This document shows positions 46,832-55,035 of a stretch of 64,000 nt of DNA, piece by piece. Location of the stretch: NCBI GenBank assembly GCA_963840055.1, contig CAWIXM010000003.1:62001-126000 (forward strand), read 5' to 3'. The notes below the pieces were generated by a model. That model was not told the origin of the DNA, made no database searches, and was given only the letters and a program-made list of their open reading frames with translations. The position numbers and the translations under genes were made by a program. This DNA is from Rhodoplanes sp963840055. Its GTDB lineage: Bacteria; Pseudomonadota; Alphaproteobacteria; Rhizobiales; Xanthobacteraceae. How positions within the stretch are numbered: position 1 is the stretch's first letter; every line of letters starts with the position of its first letter.

Positions 46832-47944
46832 ATGATCCGCAAGATCGGCGTTGCCGCGCTCAGCGCGGCGCTCGTATTCAGCACCGCGCCGGCTTACGCT
46901 TGCACCGGCATCAGCCTCAAAGCCACGGACGGCGCCGCGATTCGCGGCCGTACGCTCGAGTTCGGTTACCCGTTGCGCTCGAACGTGCTCGTCATTCCCG
47001 CGGGCCAGAAGATGAACGGCACGCTGCCTGACGGCGGCAAAGGCCTCAGCTACACCACACGCTATGCCATTGTCGGCGCCAATGCGTTCGACCTGCAGGT
47101 CATTGTCGATGGCATCAACGATCAAGGGCTTTCCATCGGCCTGTTCTATTTCCCGAACTACGCTGAATACGCCGAAGTGACGCCGGAAAACGCCAAGCGC
47201 GCCCTCGCGCCGATTGAGTTCGGTGTCTGGGCGCTCGGCAATTTCACCACAGTCGACGAGGTAAAGCAGGCGGTGAAGGACATCGTGCTGGTGCCGACAC
47301 CGGCCCCCGGCTTCGGCAGCGGAAAAGGCATAGTGCCTAGCGTACATTTCTTCATTCAAGACAAAACTGGCAAGTCGATCGTGGTCGAGCCCGTGGGCCA
47401 CACGCTGAAAGTATCCGAGGCGCCCCTCGGCGTGATTACGAATGCGCCGACCTATGACTGGCAAATGACGAACCTGACGAACTACATCAACCTTTCGCCG
47501 ACGGACGTGACTTCCGCCAAGCTCGGCCCGCTCACCCTGCAGGCGTTCGGGACCGGCGCGGGCCTGCATGGCTTGCCGGGCGACTTCACGCCGCCGTCGC
47601 GCTTCGTCCGCGCCGCGATCTTCGCGCAGTCGGCGACGCCCAACGCCACCGCCGACGACGCCGTGCTCTCGGCGTTCCACATCCTGAACCAGTTCGACAT
47701 CCCGAAAGGCTCGGTCAAAGGGTCCGTGGTCAACAGCGAGTCCGACGAGATCACCGAATGGACGAGCGTCGCCGACCTCAAGAATCTGCGCTGGTATTTC
47801 CGGACGTTCGAAGACCAGTCGATCCACATGGTGGATCTGAAAGAGGCGCTCAACGCCGCGAAGGGAAAGATCGCCACCATCAAGATGCAGGGTCTAATCC
47901 AGCCCGTCACCAACGCCTCAACGAACATCGCCGGCGGGAACTAG
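46832..47944 (+). CDS. choloylglycine-hydrolase-family Ntn hydrolase, secreted
   Basis: 370 aa with a signal peptide (MIRKIGVAALSAALVFSTAP) cut before Cys24, which becomes the N-terminal nucleophile (AYA-CTGISLKATDGAAIRGRT). The substrate-binding loop is ITNAPTYDWQMTNLTNYINL, the Asn-containing motif of the family. The family (penicillin V acylase, bile-salt hydrolase, N-acyl-homoserine-lactone acylases) splits amides; the natural substrate is unknown. It is adjacent to sulfatases, so sulfated or taurine-linked amides are a possibility. It is read opposite to the GTA. Confidence 0.9.
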   Translation: MIRKIGVAALSAALVFSTAPAYACTGISLKATDGAAIRGRTLEFGYPLRSNVLVIPAGQKMNGTLPDGGKGLSYTTRYAIVGANAFDLQVIVDGINDQGLSIGLFYFPNYAEYAEVTPENAKRALAPIEFGVWALGNFTTVDEVKQAVKDIVLVPTPAPGFGSGKGIVPSVHFFIQDKTGKSIVVEPVGHTLKVSEAPLGVITNAPTYDWQMTNLTNYINLSPTDVTSAKLGPLTLQAFGTGAGLHGLPGDFTPPSRFVRAAIFAQSATPNATADDAVLSAFHILNQFDIPKGSVKGSVVNSESDEITEWTSVADLKNLRWYFRTFEDQSIHMVDLKEALNAAKGKIATIKMQGLIQPVTNASTNIAGGN

Positions 47945-48276
47945 GCTGCATTACTGGAAGCGTTCGCAACGTACATCGACCGCCATGGCGGCAAGGCCTG
48001 AGATCGCGGCGCTGCGGCGCTCTCTTTTCCTCGGCGTTGACCTTGACCTCCTCGCCGGGCAGCGCAATAGAACCCATTATCTCTAGAGCAGAATGAATTG
48101 ACGTGGAATCGATCCTCCTGCCGTCATCGTCCGCGAAAGCGGGCGATCCAGTAAACACAATCGCTTTCCGTGATTACTGGATGCCCCGCCTCCGCGGAGC
48201 ATGACCACTGGGGATGAAAGTGGATGATCCAAGCCGCAATCATCACGCTTTAGCAATCGGGAGCTCGGGAGGCACC
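47945..48276. other. intergenic region with repeat A
   Basis: Holds the first copy of a ~165-bp mosaic repeat (see 48084-48250) and the ribosome site (GGGAGG) for the solute-binding gene. No gene is evident. Confidence 0.7.
48084..48250. repeat. mosaic repeat, copy 1
   Basis: Order: GAATGAATTGACG, a spacer, then CGCGAAAGCGGGCGATCCAG with TAA, a loop, TTACTGGATGCCCC and CGCGGAGCATGACCAC, then a WGGATGATCC tail. The middle makes a long hairpin (ATCCAGTAA/TTACTGGAT). The second copy is at 51971-52135, in the same orientation, so the two bracket the SBP, PhzF and alkylsulfatase genes. Confidence 0.85.
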
Positions 48277-49014
48277 ATGCTTGCATTTCAAAAACGGGGA
48301 AAAGTTATCGCCGGCGTGTCTTTTGACATCCCAGGCATGGGCTACAAGAACCCGCGAACAGGCATGATCGAAGGTTTCGAGGCGGACCTCGCCAGAGCCA
48401 TTACCGAAAAGCTGCTCGGCGCGCCCGACCGCCTCGACCTTTATCAGGTCACCGACGAGAAGCGCATCCCGGCCCTGCAAAACGATCTGGTGGATATGGT
48501 GTTGTCCCAGCTGACGATTACTCCCGACCGTGCGGAACAAGTGGATTTCTCGATTCCCTATTACATCACGCGCGAAGGGATTCTCGTGCCTAAGGGAAGC
48601 ACGATAAAGGATTTCGATGACCTCAAGGGCAAGCGCATCGCCGTCACCGAAGGCTCGATCTCACTTCGCAGAATTCGCGCCTCCCTGCCCTCCTTACCCG
48701 GGGCAACACTGGTCATCACGCCATTGAGTTTCGGAAATCTGGAGGCCGTGGCCAAGGGCGAGGCCGATGCGGCCTCCAACGATATGATCAACCTGACCAT
48801 GATGGAACGAGCCTGTGATCGTCCAGACCTGTATGAGATCATTGATATCGGCGACAGGTTCGACAAGAAGCCCTTCGGCGTCGCCGTCAAGAAGGGCAAT
48901 CACGCTTTCGTCGATCTCTTGAACCACGCGATCGAGGCCCTCAAGGGGAGCGGCGAAATCGAAAGGCTCCTGAACAAGAATGAAGAGGTTTTGAACAGGT
49001 CGCGCTCCGCGTAG
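48277..49014 (+). CDS. solute-binding protein (SBP_bac_3 type) without signal peptide
   Basis: 245 aa from ATG 48277 (GGGAGG 4 nt upstream). It matches family-3 amino-acid-binding proteins: GYKNPRTGMIEGFEADLARA, RIPALQNDLVDMVLSQLTIT, DFSIPYYITREGILVPKGST, LKGKRIAVTEGSI. No signal peptide is seen at this start, and the upstream frame to 48214 does not supply one. It lacks a permease or ATPase partner. It may be cytoplasmic or have lost its export signal. Confidence 0.85.
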   Translation: MLAFQKRGKVIAGVSFDIPGMGYKNPRTGMIEGFEADLARAITEKLLGAPDRLDLYQVTDEKRIPALQNDLVDMVLSQLTITPDRAEQVDFSIPYYITREGILVPKGSTIKDFDDLKGKRIAVTEGSISLRRIRASLPSLPGATLVITPLSFGNLEAVAKGEADAASNDMINLTMMERACDRPDLYEIIDIGDRFDKKPFGVAVKKGNHAFVDLLNHAIEALKGSGEIERLLNKNEEVLNRSRSA

Positions 49015-49057
49015 TCGCCGCGGTCGGTCGCGGTTTCTCTTCATTGTGAGCTTGCCG

Positions 49058-49957
49058 ATGCGTCGCGTGTTCGTGACTGCTGACGTGTTCACCACCACGA
49101 AGGGCGCCGGTAATCCGCTTGCCGTGGTTCTGGATTGCGTTGGACTGACGGACGCGCAGATGCAGACGATCGCGCGGGAGTTCAACATCTCCGAAACGAC
49201 GTTCGTCTTTCCCCCGAAAGCCCCTGATCAGCCGGCTTCCGTGCGCATTTTCACCCCGGTGCGCGAGCTGCCATTCGCCGGCCATCCCATGATCGGGACG
49301 GCGGTGGTCTTGGCCCAGCGGCACAAGATGCAAACAGGCGCTCAACTTAAACGAATGGTTCTCGAAGTGCCGTTGGGCCTGGTGGCAATCGAGGTTACCG
49401 ACGATCCGAGCGGCGTCGCGTCGGCGATGTGCGCCGTTCCAAAGCTCCCGGTCATGCACAGCCCCTCGCCCACGGTCGAGCAGGTGGCGGCGGCGCTGTC
49501 GCTGTCGCCGTCGGATATCGACGTAGCCGAGCGGCCGGTCCAGACCTGGGACGCCGGCTATGCCGTCGTATTCGCAGCACTGAAATCGAAGGACGCCGTC
49601 TCGCGCGCGAAGGTCGATCTGTCGAAGTGGCCGTCAACGACGGAATTCGGTCGGCCGACGAGCATCTATCCTTACGCCGTAACTGGACGCAGCCACTTCT
49701 ACGCACGCATGTTTGCGCCCACGATGGGCATTCCCGAGGACCCAGCGACAGGAGGCGCTGCTGCGGCTCTTGCCGGGCATCTTCACGCCTGCGCCAAGCT
49801 GAGAGACGGCGTGCATCAATCCATCATCGACCAGGGCGTGGACATGGGGCGGCCGAGCCAGATCACGCTCGAAATGGAGGTCGCGCACGGGCAATTGAAA
49901 CGCGTGCGCATCGGCGGCGCCGCCGTCGAGTTTCTGGCCGGTTCGTTTGAGCTTTAG
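49058..49957 (+). CDS. PhzF-family epimerase/isomerase-like protein
   Basis: 299 aa from ATG 49058 (GTG 49046 is an alternative). The catalytic Glu46 is in FNISETTFVFPP; PFAGHPMIGTA and DPATGGAAAALAGHL are the other family signatures. The fold is the diaminopimelate-epimerase type; it isomerises small metabolites with an enol or diene. It is second in a three-gene plus-strand run (SBP, PhzF, alkylsulfatase) with 43- and 79-bp spacers. Confidence 0.93.
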   Translation: MRRVFVTADVFTTTKGAGNPLAVVLDCVGLTDAQMQTIAREFNISETTFVFPPKAPDQPASVRIFTPVRELPFAGHPMIGTAVVLAQRHKMQTGAQLKRMVLEVPLGLVAIEVTDDPSGVASAMCAVPKLPVMHSPSPTVEQVAAALSLSPSDIDVAERPVQTWDAGYAVVFAALKSKDAVSRAKVDLSKWPSTTEFGRPTSIYPYAVTGRSHFYARMFAPTMGIPEDPATGGAAAALAGHLHACAKLRDGVHQSIIDQGVDMGRPSQITLEMEVAHGQLKRVRIGGAAVEFLAGSFEL

Positions 49958-50036
49958 TCGTGCCGGCAGCCGATGACGGCAGGCCTTGGCGACCTGGAAA
50001 GCCCTTGGGTGAACTCGAACGCCAGTGGAGGCGGCC

Positions 50037-51983
50037 ATGACCGACAGAAGCAGCGCAAGCCCTAAGCCCGCCAGCGGAACAACCAAGGCGGCGAATTCCA
50101 AGCTCTTGCAGGAGCTTCCCTTCGGCGACACGCAGGACTTCGAAGACGCCAAGAGCGGGTTCATCGCGCCGCTGCCGAACAACGGCGTGGTCACCAACGC
50201 CAAGGGCGAACCGATCTACGATCTGTCCAAGTTCACGGCGTTTATCGGCGAAGGCAAAGACGCGCCCGATACCGTCAATCCCGGCCTCTGGCGCCAATCG
50301 CAATTGCTGATGCTCGGCGGTTTGTTCAAAGTCGTCGAGGGCATCTATCAGGTGCGCGCGGCCGACCTGTCGAACATCACCTTCATCGAAGGGCCCGACG
50401 GCGTCGTCGTCATCGATCCGCTCATCTCCGAGGAGACCGCGAGATATACGCTCGATCTCTACTACGCGCATCGGCCGAAACGACCTGTGGTCGCCGTCAT
50501 CTACAGCCACAGCCATGTGGACCATTTCGGCGGCGTGCGCGGCGTCGTCTCCGAAGACGACGTGAAAAACGGGAAGGTGAAAATCTTCGCGCCGGAAGGC
50601 TTCCTCGAGGCTGCGGTTGCGGAAAATGTCTTGGCCGGCAACGCGATGAGCCGGCGCGCGACCTACATGTATGGCAATCTTCTCCCGCATAGTCCCACCG
50701 GCCAGGTCGGCGCCGGTCTCGGGCCGACAACCTCGCTCGGCACCGTCACCCTCATCCCGCCGACGGACGTGATCAGACAGAACGGAGAAAAGCGCAAGAT
50801 TGCCGGACTGGACTTTGAATTCTGGATGGCGCCGGACTCCGAAGCGCCGTCGGAGATGTTCTTTTATATCCCGTCGATGAGAGCGCTGTGCACGGCCGAA
50901 GACGCGGTCCATAATTTGCACAACACCTACTCGCTGCGCGGCGCGAAATTGCGTAACCCGCTGGCCTGGTCGAAATATCTCAACGAGGCGATCTACAATT
51001 GGGGCGACAAGGTCGAAGTCCTTTTCGCTCCGCACCACTGGTCAACGATCGGCAATCAGCGCATCGTTGCGCACCTCAAGCACCATCGCGACCTCTATCG
51101 CTACATCAACGACCAGCCGCTGCGGCTCGCCAATCACGGATTCCGCATGATTGAGATCGCCGAGATGCTGGATCTGCCGAAGTCGTTGCAGCAGGTCTGG
51201 TCGGCGCGCGGCTTTTACGGCAGCGTCAATCACGACTTGAAATCGACCTATGTGATGTATCTCGGCTGGTTCAACGGCAATCCCGCGACGCTGCATCAAT
51301 ACCCCGAGTGCGATGCCGCCGCGAAATACGTCGCGTTCATGGGCGGCGCCGACGCCGTCCTTGAAAAAGCGCGGAAGTCTTATGACGCCGGAGACTATCG
51401 CTGGGTCGCACAGGTCGTGGACCACGTGATCTTTGCCGACCCCTCCAACAAGGCGGCGCGCGAGCTGCAGGCGGACGCCCTGGAGCAGATGGGATATCAG
51501 GCCGAGAGCGGTCCGTGGCGGAACTTCTACCTGAGCGGCGCCCAGGAGCTTCGAGAAGGCGTCGCGAAGCTGGGAGCACCCAACACGTCAAGCCCGGACA
51601 CGCTGCGAGCGATGGACCTTGACATGCTGTTTGATTACCTGGCGATGCGGCTCAACGGTCCGAAGGCCGAGGGCAAATCGATGAAGCTCAATTGGAACTT
51701 CACCGACACGAACGAGCAGTACGTTTTGGAGCTTGCGAATGCCGCGCTCAGCCATCTTGCAGGCCGCCAGGCCGCCGACGCGGACGCAACGTTTTCCCTC
51801 ACGCGGGAGAAGCTCAACGACATTCTTCTCGGGAAAACCAGCTTCGAGAAGGAGGTCGATGGTGGAAGCATTTCGGTGACCGGCGATGCCGGCGCACTCG
51901 GCGATCTTCTGTCGATGCTGGATACGTTTGATTTCTGGTTCAACATCGTCACGCCGGTGGAGGCATACCCTAAAGCAGGATGA
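50037..51983 (+). CDS. alkylsulfatase of the metallo-beta-lactamase type (SdsA1/BDS1-like)
   Basis: 648 aa from ATG 50037, with GGAGG upstream. Zinc motif IYSHSHVDHFGGVRG (His158, His160, Asp162, His163) and APHHWSTIGNQRI further on. The C-terminal 130 residues are an SCP2-like sterol-carrier domain typical of type III sulfatases (LGKTSFEKEVDGGSISVTGD). It has no signal peptide, so it should act in the cytoplasm or be secreted by another route; it splits primary alkyl sulfates such as SDS. It is the third sulfatase of the island and is read against the GTA. Confidence 0.93.
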   Translation: MTDRSSASPKPASGTTKAANSKLLQELPFGDTQDFEDAKSGFIAPLPNNGVVTNAKGEPIYDLSKFTAFIGEGKDAPDTVNPGLWRQSQLLMLGGLFKVVEGIYQVRAADLSNITFIEGPDGVVVIDPLISEETARYTLDLYYAHRPKRPVVAVIYSHSHVDHFGGVRGVVSEDDVKNGKVKIFAPEGFLEAAVAENVLAGNAMSRRATYMYGNLLPHSPTGQVGAGLGPTTSLGTVTLIPPTDVIRQNGEKRKIAGLDFEFWMAPDSEAPSEMFFYIPSMRALCTAEDAVHNLHNTYSLRGAKLRNPLAWSKYLNEAIYNWGDKVEVLFAPHHWSTIGNQRIVAHLKHHRDLYRYINDQPLRLANHGFRMIEIAEMLDLPKSLQQVWSARGFYGSVNHDLKSTYVMYLGWFNGNPATLHQYPECDAAAKYVAFMGGADAVLEKARKSYDAGDYRWVAQVVDHVIFADPSNKAARELQADALEQMGYQAESGPWRNFYLSGAQELREGVAKLGAPNTSSPDTLRAMDLDMLFDYLAMRLNGPKAEGKSMKLNWNFTDTNEQYVLELANAALSHLAGRQAADADATFSLTREKLNDILLGKTSFEKEVDGGSISVTGDAGALGDLLSMLDTFDFWFNIVTPVEAYPKAG

Positions 51984-52135
51984 ATTGATGCCGAATCGAT
52001 TAATCTCTTGGCGTCATCGCCCGCGAAAGCGGGCGATCCAGTAAACAATACCCTCTCCGAAATTACTGGATGCCCCGCTTTCGCGGGGCATGACCACCGG
52101 GAGTGGGATGATCCAAGAAGAATCATCCCGCCTTA
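51971..52135. repeat. mosaic repeat, copy 2
   Basis: Same order as the copy at 48084-48250: GGATGAATTGATG, CGCGAAAGCGGGCGATCCAG plus TAA, a loop, TTACTGGATGCCCC, GCATGACCAC, GGGATGATCC. The stem CGCGAAAGCGGG/CCCGCTTTCGCG is perfect here. It begins in the last codons of the alkylsulfatase gene and lies just before g9's stop. Confidence 0.85.
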
Positions 52136-52162
52136 ACTGGCAGAAGTTCGTTTCCGGCAGCG

Positions 52163-52570
52163 TCAGATCGCGGCGAAGGCGAGCGCGCCGGCGGATTCGA
52201 GCGCAAGCTCGTAGGTCACCTCGCCATTGTGCTCGCCGGCAAATTCGAAGCTGGTGATCTGGAACGGTCCCGTCACCGTGCCGAAGTCGGGAATGACGAG
52301 CTGATAGTTTTTCACCGCGCCGTCGAAAAAGGTTTGGCGCAGCAGCGCGTCGGAAGCGGCGTCCTTGAACAGGCCGCGCCCGGCGACCGACGCGCGCTTG
52401 ACGCCCGCGCCGTCGAGCAGCTCGCGCCAGCGCTCCGCCGACTCCGCGTGCGTGATGTCCACCGTCTCCGCATTGAAAGCGAGCCTGCGCGAGCGCAGCC
52501 CCGCAATCGTCACATAGCTCGCCCCGTCATAGATCTTGACGAGCAAATCCTTGCCTTTTTGCGCGGCCAT
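52163..52570 (-). CDS. g9: GTA g9 major tail (tube) protein
   Basis: 135 aa, TP901-1 major tail family (TIGR02126) as RcGTA g9: GKDLLVKIYDGASYVTIAGL, FNAETVDITHAESAERWREL, LVIPDFGTVTGPFQITSFEF. It polymerises into the tail tube. Downstream, g10 would be expected; instead, the 11.8-kb island begins. Confidence 0.94.
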   Translation of the reverse strand: MAAQKGKDLLVKIYDGASYVTIAGLRSRRLAFNAETVDITHAESAERWRELLDGAGVKRASVAGRGLFKDAASDALLRQTFFDGAVKNYQLVIPDFGTVTGPFQITSFEFAGEHNGEVTYELALESAGALAFAAI

Positions 52571-52590
52571 TTAAAGTCCTCCAAACTTTA

Positions 52591-52720
52591 CCTCGTCCTG
52601 AGGAGCGCGTAGCGCGCGCGTCTCGAAGGACGAGGCTTTTAGGTGAATGGCTCGGGCGCCGCTTCGCGGCGCTCCTCATGGTTCGAGACGCACCGCTTCG
52701 CGGCGCTCCTCACCATGAGG
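52591..52720. repeat. REP-like palindromes, two copies
   Basis: CCTCGTCC...GGACGAGG (52591-52635) and CCTCATGGT...ACCATGAGG (52674-52720) share internal GAGCGC, TCTCGAA and CGCTTCGCGGCGCTCCTC blocks. These are the Bradyrhizobium-type REP element. They sit between g8 and g9. Confidence 0.8.
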
Positions 52721-52728
52721 CTGTCTGA

Positions 52729-53139
52729 TCACTCAGGCTCGGTGACGGCGCGGAAGCGCACCAGCGCGTGGTAAGTGCGCCCGTCCGCCTCGCGCCGCAC
52801 ATCGGCGACCGCAAAGCGCAGATTGACCAGGCGGTGGCCGGCAAGCGCGAGCGGCGCATCGTCGAGCGCCTGCAACAGCGCGCCCGCGATCAGATGCGCC
52901 TCGCGGTGTCCGCCCTGGCGCGACCAGGCATGCAGCGTGAGCTGGTGTTCCTCGCCGCGATCGCTGCCCGTGGACCAGTCGATCACCCGCGCTTCGCCGA
53001 TCGTTACGTAGGGAAACGCGGCGTTGCGCGGCGGCTCGTCATAGACATGCGCGCCGCCGAGCAGCGCCAGCAGCGCGCCGTCGGCGACCAAAGCGGCATG
53101 GATCGCGCTGCGCAGCGCGACAGCGGCGGCGGTCGGCAT
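52729..53139 (-). CDS. g8: GTA g8 tail terminator (DUF3168)
   Basis: 136 aa from ATG 53139 (longer forms start in repeat sequence). DUF3168 pattern: ALVADGALLALLGGAHVYDE, FPYVTIGEARVIDWSTGSDR, EHQLTLHAWSRQGGHREAHL. It caps the tail tube at the neck. A GC-rich hairpin (53225-53248) and REP sequences separate it from g7. Confidence 0.93.
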   Translation of the reverse strand: MPTAAAVALRSAIHAALVADGALLALLGGAHVYDEPPRNAAFPYVTIGEARVIDWSTGSDRGEEHQLTLHAWSRQGGHREAHLIAGALLQALDDAPLALAGHRLVNLRFAVADVRREADGRTYHALVRFRAVTEPE

Positions 53140-53224
53140 GGTGTGCACTCGCACAATTGGAGGAAACGCCTTGCCGGGCCCGACCCGGCAATCCATATGC
53201 CCCCTCCGCGTCGCTGCGCGCCGC

Positions 53225-53248
53225 TCCCTCCCCCGCTTGCGGGGGAGG
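53225..53248. repeat. GC-rich perfect hairpin
   Basis: CCCTCCCCCGC-TT-GCGGGGGAGGG, identical to the element at 28603-28626. A nearby REP-type segment (TTGCCGGG..CCCGGCAAT, 53170-53192) overlaps the same gap between g7 and g8. Confidence 0.75.
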
Positions 53249-53312
53249 GTAAGGGAGGGGGATCGGGTCGCGCCGGCGCTCGCGCGCGCAGCGCTTCTTG
53301 GCGCACCAGATT

Positions 53313-53636
53313 TCAGTCCACCCGCTCTTCGGCGTGGATGTCGAGGAAACGGCCGGAGCGGTCGTGCTCGCGCACGCTGACGATGCGAAACACCCGTGCG
53401 TCGAGACGCAGGCGATGCTGGGTCGTGATCGTCGGACCGGCGCGCACGCGAATGCGATGCGTCACCGTCGCGCCTGCGCTTTCGGCTTCGACATCGCCGC
53501 GCGCGGCCACCGGAGTCACCTCCGCCCAGATCGTGGCGACGTCGGAATAGGCGCGCGTGACCCCGCCTGCGTCATCCGGCGTTTCCACCGGCGCCTCCAG
53601 CACGAGGCGGCGATTGAGGCGGCCCGGATCGATCAT
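53313..53636 (-). CDS. g7: GTA g7 head-closure protein (stopper)
   Basis: 107 aa. Head-tail adaptor family pattern: DPGRLNRRLVLEAPVETPDD, ATVTHRIRVRAGPTITTQHR, LDARVFRIVSVREHDRSGRF. Overlaps g6 by 4 bp, so coupled. Confidence 0.93.
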   Translation of the reverse strand: MIDPGRLNRRLVLEAPVETPDDAGGVTRAYSDVATIWAEVTPVAARGDVEAESAGATVTHRIRVRAGPTITTQHRLRLDARVFRIVSVREHDRSGRFLDIHAEERVD

Positions 53637-54208
53637 AGCGCGAGCACCCGATAAGGCGCGATCAGGGCGGCGACGGTCGCCGGCATGCGCAGTGCGCTTT
53701 CGCCCGGCGCCCCCGCGCCGCGGTTCTCATACCAATGGGCGACGAGCTGGCGGATCGCCTGTTTCAGCGGCTCGGGAACATCGGAAGCGGTCGCGCCGTA
53801 CCCCGCCTCGACATCGATCTCGATGCCGGCGACGGCGCGTCCCGGAGGCGGCAGCGCGTATGGCGCAAAGGCGATGACGCCCGGCGCCGCCGCGCCATCG
53901 ATGGTAAAGGCCTCCGCATCGATTGCCTGCGCTGCGCCCGCCGAGTCGTAGACGCGCGCGGCCAACACCTGTCGCAGCGGCGCGGGATATGCCTCGATCC
54001 GTCCGCTCGCCGGCCAGGCGTCGCGCACGATGCGCCACGTCTGCGCAATCAGCGCCCGGCGCGTCTCCTTTTCGATATGGGTGCGCGCGGAGGCGACAAG
54101 CGCCGCGATCAGCGCGTCATCGTCGTCATGCTCGACGCGCAGCCAGGCTTTCGCCTCGGCGAGCGACAGCGGCTCGACCGCCGGCGGCGTGAGGAGGATT
54201 GAGCTCAT
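53633..54208 (-). CDS. g6: GTA g6 head-tail connector (adaptor)
   Basis: 191 aa. Connector pattern: LTPPAVEPLSLAEAKAWLRV, DALIAALVASARTHIEKETR, and VPEPLKQAIRQLVAHWYENR. It joins the portal to the tail. The preceding gene g5 is 3.2 kb away, past the toxin-immunity insert. Confidence 0.94.
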   Translation of the reverse strand: MSSILLTPPAVEPLSLAEAKAWLRVEHDDDDALIAALVASARTHIEKETRRALIAQTWRIVRDAWPASGRIEAYPAPLRQVLAARVYDSAGAAQAIDAEAFTIDGAAAPGVIAFAPYALPPPGRAVAGIEIDVEAGYGATASDVPEPLKQAIRQLVAHWYENRGAGAPGESALRMPATVAALIAPYRVLAL

Positions 54209-54284
54209 GGGTTATCCTTCGGCGCGCTGTTCCTTTGCGAGTGCCGCGCCGTTCGTCATCTGCCGCTCGTTCGGCAGTATCGAT

Positions 54285-54322
54285 CGTCACCGCCGGGCTT
54301 GACCCGGCGGTCCATTTCGACT
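54285..54322. repeat. REP-type element
   Basis: CGTCACCGCCGGGCTTGACC, CGGCGGTCCATTTCGAC: the rhizobial GCCGGG-CTTGAC-CCGGC palindrome. It sits in the 288-bp gap between g6 and the immunity gene; no gene is seen there. Confidence 0.7.
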
Positions 54323-54496
54323 GCATGCCGTTGGGCGTAAGGTATAAAGCGAGCGTCGCGCTGCTCAGCCTAATTCGTTGTGAGGCCTCGATTATTCGCC
54401 AACTAGCCCTTGTATTGAAACGAACTGTTCATTCAATTCCTCGCAATAAAGCGGAAGAAGGCAGAACCGATGTAAACTGAACAGCGTCGCCCGCCG

Positions 54497-54772
54497 CTAT
54501 TCCATCATGTCACGGACCTTTTTGAAAAAGTGACGATGTCCGCCTGGCCGGAAGTCATAAACCGGGCTGGTGCTGCCCCAAACATCCGCCAGTTCCTCGT
54601 CAGAATATCGGCCGCTCAACAGTTCATCGAGGAACCGCTTGAGATCAACCTTCTCCTGAATAGGCAACACTTCGATGTTGTGCGCGATCCACTCATCGAC
54701 TGATGCATAGTCTTCGTAGCCTCGCGGATAAAAAAACCCGGAGAACTTGTGGAATGCCCTAGGAGTGTCCAT
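54497..54772 (-). CDS. CdiI-like immunity protein
   Basis: 91 aa, no signal peptide. It is acidic and aromatic: FSGFFYPRGYEDYASVDEWI, EKVDLKRFLDELLSGRYSDE, FRPGGHRHFFKKVRDMME. The pattern (F-x-G-Y near the start, helix, GR-YSDEEL, then GGxRxFFxxVRDxxE) resembles contact-dependent growth-inhibition immunity proteins. It starts 5 bp after the toxin stop, the classical order for a toxin and its immunity protein. It is intact even though the toxin is split. Family assignment is by eye. Confidence 0.65.
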   Translation of the reverse strand: MDTPRAFHKFSGFFYPRGYEDYASVDEWIAHNIEVLPIQEKVDLKRFLDELLSGRYSDEELADVWGSTSPVYDFRPGGHRHFFKKVRDMME

Positions 54773-54777
54773 CCCTA

Positions 54778-55035
54778 TCAGTACTTTCTTTTGTTGATCG
54801 GGAAGGCAGTTATGAGACGATAGGCGTTTCTGCGTTGGGGGTCATGTCGGATAACGACCCGAACGCCATAGGTCGAGCGGATATAAGGATCGGTGTCGAC
54901 ATCTGGCCTGAAAGCTTCCTTTCCCGTGCGATACCCGAACCGATGCTCCAATGTCTCCTCCAGCACTTCGCCAGCCGCGACACGATCCACCAGGGCCGAA
55001 TTGGCCTGAAGGGTTTGATTCGCCCATTCAACAGT
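54778..55035 (-). pseudogene. polymorphic toxin, 3' fragment (C-terminal part of RNase A-like domain)
   Basis: 85 aa in frame with the 5' fragment at 56234-57079 once the IS30 insert is removed (Phe-Lys-Ser then Thr-Val-Glu-Trp). It completes the toxin: VEWANQTLQANSALVDRVAA, FGYRTGKEAFRPDVD, and the final YGVRVVIRHDPQRRNAYRLI-TAFP, which fits the last strands of a CdiA-CT RNase A-like domain (PF18431). Without the upstream part it has no start or partner. It precedes the immunity gene by 5 bp. Confidence 0.75.

Noticed and set aside
53170..53192. Apparent terminator-like stem between g7 and g8
   Set aside because: It is one of the dispersed REP-type elements and lacks a T tract; stopping transcription inside the GTA operon is not supported.
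53735..54202. Plus-strand frames across g6
   Set aside because: They are antisense to g6, have no ribosome site and are Arg-rich.
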